A stretch of 64,000 bases of DNA from Prosopocoilus inquinatus (GCA_036172665.1 JAYKNF010000014.1:1787001-1851000), one strand, 5' to 3'; numbered from the stretch's first letter, positions 14,401 to 28,752 are shown. Program-made: numbers and translations. Notes: a model not told the origin generated them from the sequence alone.

Positions 14401-17400
14401 GTATCTAATCGATCCTTACTCATCTATCATGTTACTTGACGTTTGGATGGACTCCAGTAACTCTGATGTGAGATACAAAGTTTTTGGACGCAGCAGGAGC
14501 TGGAAATAGTTTTAAACGAAACAACACGTATTATCGTTGTTCCTGTGCTGTATCTAATCGATCCTTACTTATCTATCATGTTATTTGACGTTTGGATGGA
14601 CTCCAGTAACTCTGATGTGAGATACGACGTTTTCGGACGCAGCAGAAGCTGGAAATAGTTTTAAACGAAACAATACGTATTAGCGTTGTTCCTGTGAAGT
14701 ATCTAATCGATCCTTACTCATCTATCATGTTATTTGACGTTTGGGTGTACTCCAGTAACTCTGATGAGAGATACAAAGATTTCGGACGCAGCAGAAGCTG
14801 GAAATAGTTTTGAACGATACACCACCTATTAGCGTTGTTCCTGTGATGTATCTAAACGATCCTTACTTATCTAACATGTTATTTGACGTTTGGATGGACT
14901 CCAGTGAGTCTGATGTGAGATAAAAAGTTTTGGGACGCAGCAGGAGCTGGAAATAGTTTTAAACGAAACAACACGTATTAGCGTTGTTCCTGTGCTGTAT
15001 CTAATCGATCCTTACTTATCTATCATGTTATTTGACGTTTCGATGGACTCCAGTAACCTAGATGTGAGATACGACGTTTTCGGACGCAGCAGAAGCTGGA
15101 AATAGTTTTAAACGAAACAACACGTATTAGCGTTGTTCCTGTGATGTATCTAATCGATCCTTACTCATCTATCATGTTACTTGACGTTTGGATGGACTCC
15201 AGTAACTCTGATGTGAGATACAAAGTTTTTGGACGCAGCAGGAGCTGGAAATAGTTTTAAACGAAACAACACGTATTATCGTTGTTCCTGTGCTGTATCT
15301 AATCGATCCTTACTTATCTATCATGTTATTTGACGTTTGGATGGACTCCAGTAACTCTGATGTGAGATACGACGTTTTCGGACGCAGCAGAAGCTGGAAA
15401 TAGTTTTAAACGAAACAACACGTATTAGCGTTGTTCCTGTGATGTATCTAATCGATCCTTACTCATCTATCATGTTATTTGGCGTTTCGATAGACTCCAG
15501 TAACTTAGATGTGAGATACGAAGTTCTCGGACGCAGCTGAAGCTAGAAATAGTTTTAAACGAGACAACACGCATTAGCGTTGTTCCTGTGATGTATCTAA
15601 TCGATCCTTACTCATCTATCATATTATTTGGCGTTTGGACGGACTCCAGTAGCCCTGATGTGAGATACAAAGTTATCGGACGCAGCAGAAACTGGAAATA
15701 GTTTTGAACGAAACAACACGTATTAGCGTTGTTCCTGTGCTGTATCTAATCGATCCATACTTATCTATCATGTTATTTGACGTTTCGATGGACTCCAGTA
15801 ACTCTGATGAGAGACACAAAGATTTCGGACGCAGCAGAAACTGGAAATAGTTTTGAACGGAACATCACGTATTAGCGTTGTTCCTGTGATGTATCTAATC
15901 GATCCTTACTCATCTATCATATTATTTGGCGTTTGGACGGACTCCAGTAGCCCTGATGTGAGATACAAAGTTATCGGACGCAGCAGAAACTGGAAATAGT
16001 TTTGAACGAAACAACACGTATTAGCGTTGTTCCTGTGCTGTATCTAATCGATCCATACTTATCTATCATGTTATTTGACGTTTCGATGGACTCCAGTAAC
16101 TCTGATGAGAGACACAAAGATTTCGGACGCAGCAGAAACTGGAAATAGTTTTGAACGAAACATCACGTATTAGCGTTGTTCCTGTGATGTATCTAAACGA
16201 TCCTTACTTATCTAACATGTTATTTGTCGTTTGGATGGACTTCAGTAAGTCTGATGTGAGATACAAAGTTTTGGGACGCAGCAGGAGCTGGAAATAGTTT
16301 TAAACGAAACAACACGTATTAGCGTTGTTCCTGTGCTGTATCTAATCGATCAATACTTATCTATCATGTTATTTGACGTTTCGATGGACTCCAGTAACTC
16401 TGATGTGAGATACGACGTTTTCGGACGCAGCAGAAGCTGGAAATAGTTTTAAACGAAACAACACGCATTAGCGTTGTTCCTGTGATGTATCTAATCGATC
16501 CTTACTCATCTATCATGTTATTTGGCGTTTCGATGGACTCCAGTAACCTAGATGTGAGATACGAAGTTCTCGGACGCAGCTGAAGCTAGAAATAGTTTTA
16601 AACGAAACAACACGCATTAGCGTTGTTCCTGTGATGTATCTAATCGATCCTTACTCATCTATCATATTATTTGTCGTTTGGACGGACTCCAGTAGCCCTG
16701 ATGTGAGATACAAAGTTATCGGACGCAGCAGAAACTGGAAATAGTTTTGAACGAAACAACACGTATTAGCGTTGTTCCTGTGCTGTATCTAATCGATCCA
16801 TACTTATCTATCATGTTATTTGACGTTTCGATGGACTCCAGTAACTCTGATGTGAGATACGACGTTTTCGGACGCAGCAGAAGCTGGAAATAATTTTAAA
16901 CGAAACAACACGTATTGGCGTTGTTCCTGTCATGTATCTAATCTTCCTTACTTATCTATCATGTTATTTGACGTTTGGATGGACTCCAGTAACCCTGACG
17001 TGAGATACGAAGTTCTCGGACGCAGCAGAAGCTGGAAATAGTTTTAAACGAAACAACACGCATTAGCGTTGTTCCTGTGATGTATCTAATCGATCCTTAC
17101 TCATCTATCATGTTATTTGGCGTTTCGATGGATTCCAGTAACTTAGATGTGAGATACGAAGTTCTCGGACGCAGCTGAAGCTAGAAATAGTTTTAAACGA
17201 AACAACACGCATTAGCGTTGTTCCTGTGATGCATCTAATCGATCCTTACTCATCTATCATGTTATTTTACGTTTGGATGGTCTCCAGTAACTCTGATGTG
17301 AGATACAAAGTTTTTGGACGCAGCAGAAGCTGGAAATAGTTTTGAACGAAACAATACGTATTAGCGTTGTTCCTGTGATGTATCTAATCGATCCTTACTT

Positions 17401-19665
17401 AGCTACTATGTTATTTGACGTTTCGATGGACTCCAGTAACTCTAATGTGAGATACGAAATTTTCGGACGCAGCAGAAGCTGGAAATAGTTTTAAACGAAA
17501 CAACACGCATTGGCGTTGTTCCTGTGATGTATCTAATCGATCCTTACTTATCTATCATGTTATTTGACGTTTGGATTAACTCCAGTAACTCTGATGTGAG
17601 ATACGACGTTTTCGGACGCAGCAGAAGCTGGAAATAGTTTTAAACGAAACAACACGTATTAGCGTTGTTCCTGTGATGTTTCTAATCGATCCTTACTCAT
17701 CTATCATGTTATTTGACGTTTGAGTGGACTCCAGTAACTCTGATGAGAGATACAAAGATTTCGGACGCAGCAGAAGCTGGAAATACTTTTGAACGATACA
17801 CCACCTATTAGCGTTGTTCCTGTGATGTATCTAAACGATCCTTACTTATCTAACATGTTATTTGACGTTTGGATGGACTCCAGTGTGTCTGATGTGAGAT
17901 ACAAAGTTTTGGGACGCAGCAGGAGCTGGAAATAGTTTTAAACGAAACAACACGTATTAGCGTTGTTCCTGTGCTGTATCTAATCGATCCTTACTTATCT
18001 ATCATGTTATTTGACGTTTGGATGGACTCCAGTAACCCTGACGTGAGATACGAAGTTCTCGGACGCAGCAGAAGCTGGAAATAGTTTTAAACGAAGCAAC
18101 AGGCATTAGCGTTGTTCCTGTGATGTATCTAATCGATCCTTACTCATCTATCATGTTATTTGACGTTTCGATGGACTCCAGTAACTCTGATGTGAGATAC
18201 GACGTTTCCGGACGCAGCAGAAGCTGGAAATAGTATTAAACGAAACAACACGTATTAGCGTTGTTCCTGTGATGTATCTTATCGATCCTTACTCATCTAT
18301 CATGTTATTTGACGTTTGGATGGACTCCAGTAACTAGGATGAGAGATACAAAGATTTCGGACGCAGCAGAAGCTGGAAATAGTTTTGAACGAAACAACAC
18401 CTATTAGCGTTGTTCCTGTGATGTATCTAAACGATCCTTACTTATCTAACATGTTATTTAACGTTTGGATACACTCCAGTAAGTCTGATGTGAGATACAA
18501 AGTTTTTGGACGCAGCAGGAGCTGGAAATAGTTTTAAACGAAACAACACGTATTAGCGTTGTTCCTGTGCTGTATCTAATCGATACTTACTTATCTATCA
18601 TGTTATTTGACGTTTCGATGGACTCCAGTAACTCTGATGTGAGATACGAAGTTTTCGGACGCAGCAGAAGCTGGAAATAGTTTTAAACGAAACAACACGT
18701 ATTAGCGTTGTTCCGGTGATGTATCTAATCGATCCTTACTCATCTATCATGTTATTTGACGTTTGGATGGACTCCAGTAACTCTGATGTGAGATACAAAG
18801 TTTTTGGACGCAGCAGGAGCTGGAAATAGTTTTAAACGAAACAACACGTATTAGCGTTGTTCCTGTGCTGTATCTAATCGATCCTTACTTATCTATCATG
18901 TTATTTGACGTTTGGATGGACTCCAGTAACTCTGATATGAGATACGACGTTTTCGGACGCAGCAGAAGCTGGAAATAGTTTTAAACGAAACAACACGTAT
19001 TAGCGTTGTTCCTGTGATGTATCTAATCGATCCTTACTCATCTATCATGTTATTTGACGTTTGGGTGGACTCCAGTGAGTCTGATGTGAGATACAAAGTT
19101 TTGGGACGCAGCAGGAGCTGGAAATAGTTTTAAACGAAACAACACGCATTAGCGTTGTTCCTGTGATGTATTTAATCGATCCTTACTCATCTATCATGTT
19201 TTTTGACGTTTCGATGGACTCCAGTAACTCTGATGTGAGATACGACGTTTCCGGACGCAGCAGAAGCTGGAAATAGTATTAAACGAAACAACACGTATTA
19301 GCGTTGTTCCTGTGATGTATCTAATCGATCCTTACTCATCTATCATGTTATTTGACGTTTGGATGGACTCCAGTAACTAGGATGAGAGATACAAAGATTT
19401 CGGACGCAGCAGAAGCTGGAAATAGTTTTGAACGAAACAACACCTATTAGCGTTGTTCCTGTGATGTATCTAAACGATCCTTACTTATCTAACATGTTAC
19501 TTAACGTTTGGATACACTCCAGTAAGTCTGATGTGAGATACAAAGTTTTTGGACGCAGCAGGAGCTGGAAATAGTTTTAAACGAAACAACACGTATTAGC
19601 GTTGTTCCTGTGCTGTATCTAATCGATCCTTACTTATCTATCATGTTATTTGGCGTTTGGATGGA
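11472..19665 (+). repeat. 8194-bp tandem duplication, copy B (55 monomers)
   Basis: This is the second copy of the preceding unit, directly abutting it. Reading the two copies against each other by eye I noticed one substitution (C at 5835, A at 14029); others may have been missed. Neighbouring monomers inside the unit differ from one another at many positions, so the duplication is far younger than the monomer subtypes. Identity continues to 19718 and stops at 19719, where copy A has g and the downstream sequence has a. Confidence 0.92.
16837..16984 (+). repeat. 148-bp monomer variant (marker, copy B)
   Basis: This is an exact counterpart of the one-base-shorter monomer at 8643-8790, with the same aatcttcctt deletion and cctgtcatg change. 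It confirms that the two 8.2-kb copies share a private indel. Confidence 0.85.
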
Positions 19666-21784
19666 CTCCAGTAACCCTGACGTGAGATACGAAGTTCTCG
19701 GACGCAGCAGAAGCTGGAAATAGTTTTAAACGAAACAACACGCATTAGCGTTGTTCCTGTGATGTATCTAATCGATCCTTACTCATCTATCATGTTATTT
19801 GGCGTTACGATGGACTCCAGTAACTTAGATGTGAGATACGAAGTTCTCGGACGCAGCTGAAGCTAGAAATAGTTTTAAACGAAACAACATGCATTAGCGT
19901 TGTTCCTGTGATGTATCTAATCGATCCTTACTCATCTATCATGTTATTTGGCGTTACGATGGACTCCAGTAACTTAGATGTGAGATACGAAGTTCTCGGA
20001 CGCAGCTGAAGCTAGAAATAGTTTTAAACGAAACAACATGCATTAGCGTTGTTCCTGTGATGTATCTAATCGATCCTTACTTATCTATCATGTTATTTGA
20101 CGTTTGGATGGACTCCAGTAACACTGACTTGAGATACGAAGTTCTCGGACGCAGCCGAAGCTGGAAATAGTTTTAAACGAAACAACACGTATTAGCGTTG
20201 TTCCTGTGCTGTATCTAATCGATCCTTACTTATCTATCATGTTATTTGGCGTTTCGATGGACTCCAGTAGCTCTGATGTGAGATACGACGTTTTCGGACG
20301 CAGCAGAAGCTGGAAATAGTTTTAAACGAAACAACACGCATTAGCGTTGTTCCTGTGATGTATCTAATCGATCCTTACTTAGCTACTATGTTATTTGACG
20401 TTTCGATGGACTCAAGTAACTCTAATGTGAGATACGACGTTTTCGGACGCAGCAGAAGCTGGAAATAGTTTTAAACGAAACAACACGTATTAGCGTTGTT
20501 CCAGTGATGTATATAATCGATCCTTACTCATCTATCATGTTATTTGACGTTTGGATGGACTCCAGTAACTCTGATGAGAAATACAAAGATTTCGGAAGCA
20601 GCAGAAGCTGGAAATAGTTTTGAACGAAACACCACCTATTAGCGTTGTTCCTGTGATGTATCTAAACGATCCTTACTTATCTAACATGTTATCTGACGTT
20701 TGGATGGACTCCAGTAAGTCTGATGTGAGATACAAAATTTTTGGACGCAGCAGGAGCTGGAAATAGTTTTAAACGAAACACCACGTATTAGCGTTGTTCC
20801 TGTGCTGTATCTAATCGATCCTTACTTATCTATCATGTTATTTAACGTTTGGATACACTCCAGTAAGCCTGATGTGAGATACAAAGTTTTTGGACGCAGC
20901 AGGAGCTGGAAATAGTTTTAAACGAAACAACACGTATTAGCGTTGTTCCTGTGATGTATCTAAACGATCCTTACTTATCTAACATGTTATTTGACGTTTG
21001 GATGGACTCCAGTGTGTCTGATGTGAGATACAAAGTTTTGGGACGCAGCAGGAGCTGGAAATAGTTTTAAACGAAACAACACATATTAGCGTTGTTCCTG
21101 TAATGTATCTAATCGATCCTTACTCATCTATCATGTTATTTGACGTTTGGACAGACTCCAGTAACTCTGATGTGAGATACAAAGTTATCGGACGCAGCAG
21201 AAGCTGGAAATAGTTTTGAACGAAACAACACGTATTAGCGTTGTTCCTGTGATGTATCTAAACGATCCTTACTTATCTAACATGTTATTTGACGTTTGGA
21301 TGGACTCCAGTAAGTCTGATGTGAGATACAAAGTTTTTGGACGCAGCAGGAGCTGGAAATAGTGTTAAACGAAACAACACGTATTAGCGTTGTTCCTGTG
21401 CTGTATCTAATCGATACTTACTTATCTATCATGTTATTTGACGTTTCGATGGACTCCAGTAACTCTGATGTGAGATACGAAGTTTTCGGACGTAGCAGAA
21501 GCTGGAAATAGTTTTAAACGAAACAACACGTATTAGCGTTGTTCCTGTGATGTATCTAATCGATCCTTACTCATCTATCATGTTATTTGACGTTTGGATG
21601 GACTCCAGTAACTCTGATGTGAGATACAAATTTTTTGGACGCAGCAGGAGCTGGAAATAGTTTTAAACGAAACAACACGTATTAGCGTTGTTCCTGTGCT
21701 GTATCTAATCGATCCTTACTTATCTATCATGTTATTTGACGTTTGGATTAACTCCAGTAACTCTGACGTGAGATACGACGTTTT
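19666..21784 (+). repeat. Mixed satellite tract with freshly doubled monomers
   Basis: Plus-oriented monomers of mixed subtype lie between the large duplication and the 10-mer HOR. Two adjacent monomers around 19741-20038 are nearly identical (both with gcgttacgatgg and cagctgaagctag), which points to a recent single-monomer duplication. Variants found here (gagaaatac near 20577, ttagctac near 20388) reappear in the right part of block 3. Confidence 0.8.
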
Positions 21785-24554
21785 CGGACGCAGCAGAAGC
21801 TGGAAATAGTTTTAAACGAAGCAACAGGCATTAGCGTTGTTCCTGTGATGTATCTAATCGATCCTTACTCATCTATCATGTTATTTGACGTTTCGATGGA
21901 CTCCAGTAACTCTGATGTGAGATACGACGTTTCCGGACGCAGCAGAAGCTGGAAATAGTATTAAACGAAACAACACGTATTAGCGTTGTTCCTGTGATGT
22001 ATCTAATCGATCCTTACTCATCTATCATGTTATTTGACGTTTGGATGGACTCCAGTAACTAGGATGAGATACAAAGATTTCGGACGCAGCAGAAGCTGGA
22101 AATAGTTTTGAACGAAACAACACCTATTAGCGTTGTTCCTGTGATGTATCTAAACGATCCTTACTTATCTAACATGTTATTTAACGTTTGGATACACTCC
22201 AGTAAGTCTGATGTGAGATACAAAGTTTTTGGACGCAGCAGGAGCTGGAAATAGTTTTAAACGAAACAACACGTATTAGCGTTGTTTCTGTGCTGTATCT
22301 AATCGATACTTACTTATCTATCATGTTATTTGACGTTTCGATGGACTCCAGTAACTCTGATGTGAGATACGAAGTTTTCGGACGCAGCAGAAGCTGGAAA
22401 TAGTTTTAAACGAAACAACACGTATTAGCGTTGTTCCGGTGATGTATCTAATCGATCCTTACTCATCTATCATGTTATTTGACGTTTGGATGGACTCCAG
22501 TAACTCTGATGTGAGATACAAAGTTTTTGGACGCAGCAGGAGCTGGAAATAGTTTTAAACGAAACAACACGTATTAGCGTTGTTCCTGTGCTGTATCTAA
22601 TCGATCCTTACTTATCTATCATGTTATTTGACGTTTGGATGGACTCCAGTAACTCTGATGTGAGATACGACGTTTTCGGACGCAGCAGAAGCTGGAAATA
22701 GTTTTAAACGAAACAAAACGTATTAGCGTTGTTCCTGTGATGTATCTAATCGATCCTTACTCATCTATCATGTTATTTGACGTTTGGGTGGACTCCAGTG
22801 AGTCTGATGTGAAATACAAAGTTTTGGGACGCAGCAGGAGCTGGAAATAGTTTTAAACGAAACAACACGTATTAGCGTTGTTCCTGTGATGTATCTAATC
22901 GATCCTTACTCATCTATCATGTTATTTGACGTTTGTGTGGACTCCAGTAACTCTGATGAGAGATACAAAGATTTCGGAAGCAGCAGAAGCTGGAAATACT
23001 TTTGAACGATACACCACCTATTAGCGTTGTTCCTGTGATGTATCTAAACGATCCTTACTTATCTAACATGTTATTTGACGTTTGGATGGACTCCAGTGTG
23101 TCTGATGTGAGATACAAAGTTTTGGGACGCAGCAGGAGCTGGAAATAGTTTTAAAAGAAATAACACGTATTAGCGTTGTTCCTGTGCTGTATCTAATCGA
23201 TCCTTACTTATCTATCATGTTATTTGACGTTTGGATGGACTCCAGTAACCCTGACGTGAGATACGAAGTTCTCGGACGCAGCAGAAGCTGGAAATAGTTT
23301 TAAACGAAGCAACAGGCATTAGCGTTGTTCCTGTGATGTATCTAATCGATCCTTACTCATCTATCATGTTATTTGACGTTTCGATGGACTCCAGTAACTC
23401 TGATGTGAGATACGACGTTTCCGGACGCAGCAGAAGCTGGAAATAGTATTAAACGAAACAACACGTATTAGCGTTGTTCCTGTGATGTATCTAATCGATC
23501 CTTACTCATCTATCATGTTGTTTGACGTTTGGATGGACTCCAGTAACTAGGATGAGATACAAAGATTTCGGACGCAGCAGAAGCTGGAAATAGTTTTGAA
23601 CGAAACAACACCTATTAGCGTTGTTCCTGTGATGTATCTAAACGATCCTTACTTATCTAACATGTTATTTAACGTTTGGATACACTCCAGTAAGTCTGAT
23701 GTGAGATACAAAGTTTTTGGACGCAGCAGGAGCTGGAAATAGTTTTAAACGAAACAACACGTATTAGCGTTGTTCCTGTGCTGTATCTAATCGATACTTA
23801 CTTATCTATCATGTTATTTGACGTTTCGATGGACTCCAGTAACTCTGATGTGAGATACGAAGTTTTCGGACGCAGCAGAAGCTGGAAATAGTTTTAAACG
23901 AAACAACACGTATTAGCGTTGTTCCGGTGATGTATCTAATCGATCCTTACTCATCTATCATGTTATTTGACGTTTGGATGGACTCCAGTAACTCTGATGT
24001 GAGATACAAAGTTTTTGGACGCAGCAGGAGCTGGAAATAGTTTTAAACGAAACAACACGTATTAGCGTTGTTCCTGTGCTGTATCTAATCGATCCATACT
24101 TATCTATCATGTTATTTGACGTTTGGATGGACTCCAGTAACTCTGATGTGAGATACGACGTTTTCGGACGCAGCAGAAGCTGGAAATAGTTTTAAACGAA
24201 ACAACACGTATTAGCGTTGTTCCTGTGATGTATCTAATCGATCCTTACTCATCTATCATGTTATTTGACGTTTGGGTGGACTCCAGTGAGTCTGATGTGA
24301 AATACAAAGTTTTGGGACGCAGCAGGAGCTGGAAATAGTTTTAAACGAAACAACACGCATTAGCGTTGTTCCTGTGATGTATCTAATCGATCCTTACTCA
24401 TCTATCATGTTATTTGACGTTTCGATGGACTCCAGTAACTCTGATGTGAGATACGACGTTTCCGGACGCAGCAGAAGCTGGAAATAGTATTAAACGAAAC
24501 AACACGTATTAGCGTTGTTCCTGTGATGTATCTAATCGATCCTTACTCATCTAT
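21785..24554 (+). repeat. 10-monomer (1488-bp) higher-order repeat tract
   Basis: Markers repeat 1488 bp apart: gaagcaacagg at 21818 and 23306, aactagg at 22057 and 23545, ttccggt at 22434 and 23922, and agtctgatgtgaaatac at 22801 and 24289. Ten full monomers would be 1490 bp; the unit contains one 147-bp monomer in which gatgagagatac has become gatgagatac. A third unit begins near 24360 and is cut by the orientation switch at 24554. Confidence 0.88.
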
Positions 24555-24566
24555 AAAACTATTTCC
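24543..24566. other. Orientation switch 1 (plus to minus), left inversion breakpoint
   Basis: Plus-strand monomer sequence runs through ctcatctat (monomer position 124, base 24554). The next base starts aaaactatttcc, the complement of monomer positions 61 down to 50. There is no inserted DNA. At most two or three bases of ambiguity are possible if the preceding monomer carried the ctataatg variant. Confidence 0.93.
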
Positions 24567-25140
24567 AGCTCCTGCTGCGTCCCAAAACTTTGTATCTCAC
24601 ATCAGACACACTGGAGTCCATCTAAACGTCAAATAACATGTTAGATAAGTAAGGATCGTTTAGATACATCACAGGAACAACGCTAATAGGTGGTGTATCG
24701 TTCAAAAGTATTTCCAGCTTCTGCTGCGTCCGAAATCTTTGTATCTCTCATCAGAGTTACTGGAGTCCACCCAAACGTCAAATAACATGATAGATGAGTA
24801 AGGATCGATTAGATACATCACAGGAACAACGCTAATACGTGTTGTTTCGTTTAAAACTATTTCCAGCTCCTGCTGCGTCCCAAAACTTTGTATCTCACAT
24901 CAGACACACTGGAGTCCATCTAAACGTCAAATAACATGTTAGATAAGTAAGGATCGTTTAGATACATCACAGGAACAACGCTAATAGGTGGTGAATCGTT
25001 CAAAAGTATTTCCAGCTTCTGCTGCGTCCGAAATCTTTGTATCTCTCATCAGAGATACTGGAGTCCACCCAAACGTCAAATAACATGATAGATAAGTAAG
25101 GATCGATTAGATACAGCACAGGAACAACGCTAATACGTGT
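24555..25140 (-). repeat. Two-monomer (298-bp) repeat at start of block 2
   Basis: The pair of subtypes cccaaaactttg and ccgaaatctttg alternates here, with cccaaaa at 24581 and 24879, 298 bp apart. Both second monomers carry the cgttcaaaagtatttcc variant. The same dimer returns near 27412, 27710 and 28306, so it is a local amplification unit. Confidence 0.8.
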
Positions 25141-27560
25141 TGTTTCGTTTAAAACTATTTCCAGCTCCTGCTGCGTCCAAAAACTTTGTATCTCACATCA
25201 GAGTTACTGGAGTCCATCCAAACGTCAAATAACATGATAGATGAGTAAGGATCGATTAGATACATCACAGGAACAACGCTAATACGTGTTGTTTCGTTTA
25301 AAACTATTTCCAGCTTCTGCTGCGTCCGAAAACTTCGTATCTCACATCAGAGTTACTGGAGTCCATCGAAACGTCAAATAACATGATAGATAAGTAAGTA
25401 TCGATTAGATACAGCACAGGAACAACGCTAATACGTGTTGTTTCGTTTAAAACTATTTCCAGCTTCTGCTGCGTCCGAAAACTTCGTATCTCACATCAGA
25501 GTTACTGGAGTCCATCGAAACGTCAAATAACATGATAGGTAAGTAATTATCGATTAGATACAGCACAGGAACAACGCTAATACGTGTTGTTTCGTTTAAA
25601 ACTATTTCCAGCTCCTGCTGCGTCCAAAAACTTTGTATCTCACATCAGACTTGCTGGAGTCCATCCAAACGTCAAATAACATGATAGATGAGTAAGGATC
25701 GATTAGATACATCACAGGAACAACGCTAATATGTGTTGTTTCGTTTCAAACTATTTCCAGCTGCTGCTGCGTCCGAAAATTTCGTATCTCACATTAGAGT
25801 TACTGGAGTCCATCGAAACGTCAAATAACATAGTAGCTAAGTAAGGATCGATTAGATACATCACAGGAACAACGCTAATACGTGTTGTTTCGTTCAAAAC
25901 TATTTCCAGCTTCTGCTGCGTCCAAAAACTTTGTATCTCACATCAGAGTTACTGGAGTCCATCCAAAAGTCAAATAATATGATAGATGAGTAAGGATCGA
26001 TTAGATACATCACAGGAACAACGCTAATACGTGTTGTTTCGTTTAAAACTATTTCCAGCTTCGGCTGCGTCCGAGAACTTCGTATCTCAAGTCAGGGTTA
26101 CTGGAGTCCATCCAAACGTCAAATAACATGATAGATAAGTAAGGATCGATTAGATACATCACAGGAACAACGCTAATGCATGTTGTTTCGTTTAAAACTA
26201 TTTCTAGCTTCAGCTGCGTCCGAGAACTTCGTATCTCACATCTAAGTTACTGGAGTCCATCGTAACGCCAAATAACATGATAGATGAGTAAGGATCGATT
26301 AGATACATCACAGGAACAACGCTAATGCGTGTTGTTTCGTTTAAAACTATTTCCAGCTTCTGCTGCGTCCGAGAACTTCGTATCTCACGTCAGGGTTACT
26401 GGAGTCCATCCAAACGTCAAATAACATGATAGATAAGTAAGGATCGATTAGATACAGCACAGGAACAACGCTAATACGTGTTCTTTCGTTTAAAACTATT
26501 TCCAGCTTCTGCTGCGTCCGAGATCTTCGTATCTCACGTCAGGGTTACTGGAGTCCATCCAAACGTCAAATAATATGTTAGATAAGTAAGGATCGTTTAG
26601 ATACATCACAGGAACAACGCTAATAGGTGGTGTATCGTTCAAAACTATTTCCAGCTTCTGCTGCGTCCGAAATCTTTTTATCTCTCATCAGAGTTACTGG
26701 AGTCCACCCAAACGTCAAATAACATTATAGATGAGTAAGGATCGATTAGATACAGCACAGGGACAACGCTAATACGTGTTGTTTCGTTTAAAACTATTTC
26801 CAGCTCCTGCTGCGTCCAAAAACTTTGTATCTCACATCAGACTTACTGGAGTGTATCCAAACGTTAAATAACATGTTAGATAAGTAAGGATCGTTTAGAT
26901 ACATCACAGGAACAACGCTAATAGGTGTTGTTTCGTTCAAAACTATTTCCAGCTTCTGCTGCGTATGAAATCTTTGTATCTCTCATCCTAGTTACTGGAG
27001 TACATCCAAACGTCAAATAACATGATAGATGAGTAAGGATCGATTAGATACATCACAGGAACAACGCTAATACGTGTTGTTTCGTTTAATACTATTTCCA
27101 GCTTCTGCTGCGTCCGGAAACGTCGTATCTCACATCAGAGTTACTGGAGTCCATCGAAACGTCAAATAACATGATAGATGAGTAAGGATCGATTAGATAC
27201 ATCACAGGAACAACGCTAATGCCTGTTGCTTCGTTTAAAACTATTTCCAGCTTCTGCTGCGTCCGAGAACTTCGTATCTCACGTCAGGGTTACTGGAGTC
27301 CATCCAAACGTCAAATAACATGATAGATAAGTAAGGATCGATTAGATACAGCACAGGAACAACGCTAATACGTGTTGTTTCGTTTAAAACTATTTCCAGC
27401 TCCTGCTGCGTCCCAAAACTTTGTATCTCACATCAGACACACTGGAGTCCATCTAAACGTCAAATAACATGTTAGATAAGTAAGGATCGTTTAGATACAT
27501 CACAGGAACAACGCTAATAGGTGGTGTATCGTTCAAAAGTATTTCCAGCTTCTGCTGCGT

Positions 27561-28156
27561 CCGAAATCTTTGTATCTCTCATCAGAGTTACTGGAGTCCA
27601 CCCAAACGTCAAATAACATGATAGATGAGTAAGGATCGATTAGATACATCACAGGAACAACGCTAATACGTGTTGTTTCGTTTAAAACTATTTCCAGCTC
27701 CTGCTGCGTCCCAAAACTTTGTATCTCACATCAGACACACTGGAGTAAATCTAAACGTCAAATAACATGTTAGATAAGTAAGGATCGTTTAGATACATCA
27801 CAGGAACAACGCTAATAGGTGGTGTATCGTTCAAAAGTATTTCCAGCTTCTGCTGCGCCCGAAATCTTTGTATCTCTCATCAGAGTTACTGGAGTCCACC
27901 CAAACGTCAAATAACATGATAGATAAGTAAGGATCGATTAGATACAGCACAGGAACAACGCTAATACGTGTTGTTTCGTTTAAAACTATTTCCAGCTCCT
28001 GCTGCGTCCAAAAACTTCGTATCTCACATCAGAGTTACTGGAGTCTGTCCAAACGTTAAATAACATGATAGATGAGTAAGGATCGATTAGATACATTACA
28101 GGAACAACGCTAATATGTGTTGTTTCGTTTAAAACTATTTCCAGCTGCTGCTGCGT
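27561..28156 (-). repeat. 4-monomer (596-bp) tandem duplication, copy 1
   Basis: The private variant tggagtaaat occurs at 27741 and again 596 bp later at 28337, and ccgaaatc occurs at 27561 and 28157. The unit includes the tgcgcccgaa variant near 27855 and the gagtctgtcc variant near 28041, both repeated in copy 2. Confidence 0.85.
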
Positions 28157-28752
28157 CCGAAATCTTTGTATCTCTCATCAGAGTTACTGGAGTCCACCCA
28201 AACGTCAAATAACATGATAGATGAGTAAGGATCGATTAGATACATCACAGGAACAACGCTAATACGTGTTGTTTCGTTTAAAACTATTTCCAGCTCCTGC
28301 TGCGTCCCAAAACTTTGTATCTCACATCAGACACACTGGAGTAAATCTAAACGTCAAATAACATGTTAGATAAGTAAGGATCGTTTAGATACATCACAGG
28401 AACAACGCTAATAGGTGGTGTATCGTTCAAAAGTATTTCCAGCTTCTGCTGCGCCCGAAATCTTTGTATCTCTCATCAGAGTTACTGGAGTCCACCCAAA
28501 CGTCAAATAACATGATAGATAAGTAAGGATCGATTAGATACAGCACAGGAACAACGCTAATACGTGTTGTTTCGTTTAAAACTATTTCCAGCTCCTGCTG
28601 CGTCCAAAAACTTCGTATCTCACATCAGAGTTACTGGAGTCTGTCCAAACGTTAAATAACATGATAGATGAGTAAGGATCGATTAGATACATTACAGGAA
28701 CAACGCTAATATGTGTTGTTTCGTTTAAAACTATTTCCAGCTGCTGCTGCGT
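28157..28752 (-). repeat. 4-monomer (596-bp) tandem duplication, copy 2
   Basis: This follows copy 1 directly and carries all its private variants (tggagtaaat, tgcgcccgaa, gagtctgtcc). It diverges from the copy pattern near 28757, where aaaacatcg replaces aaatctttg. Confidence 0.85.

Larger units (their letters stand above)
1..24554 (+). repeat. Orientation block 1 (plus), about 165 monomers
   Basis: All monomers read tccagtaac to tggactcc on the given strand up to 24554, where the orientation flips. Inside the block lie, in order, a 12-mer HOR, 16- and 15-monomer repeat spacings, an 8194-bp tandem duplication, a mixed tract with recently doubled monomers, and a 10-mer HOR cut short by the inversion. 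The block continues beyond the left edge of the window. No gene or promoter is visible in it. Confidence 0.96.
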
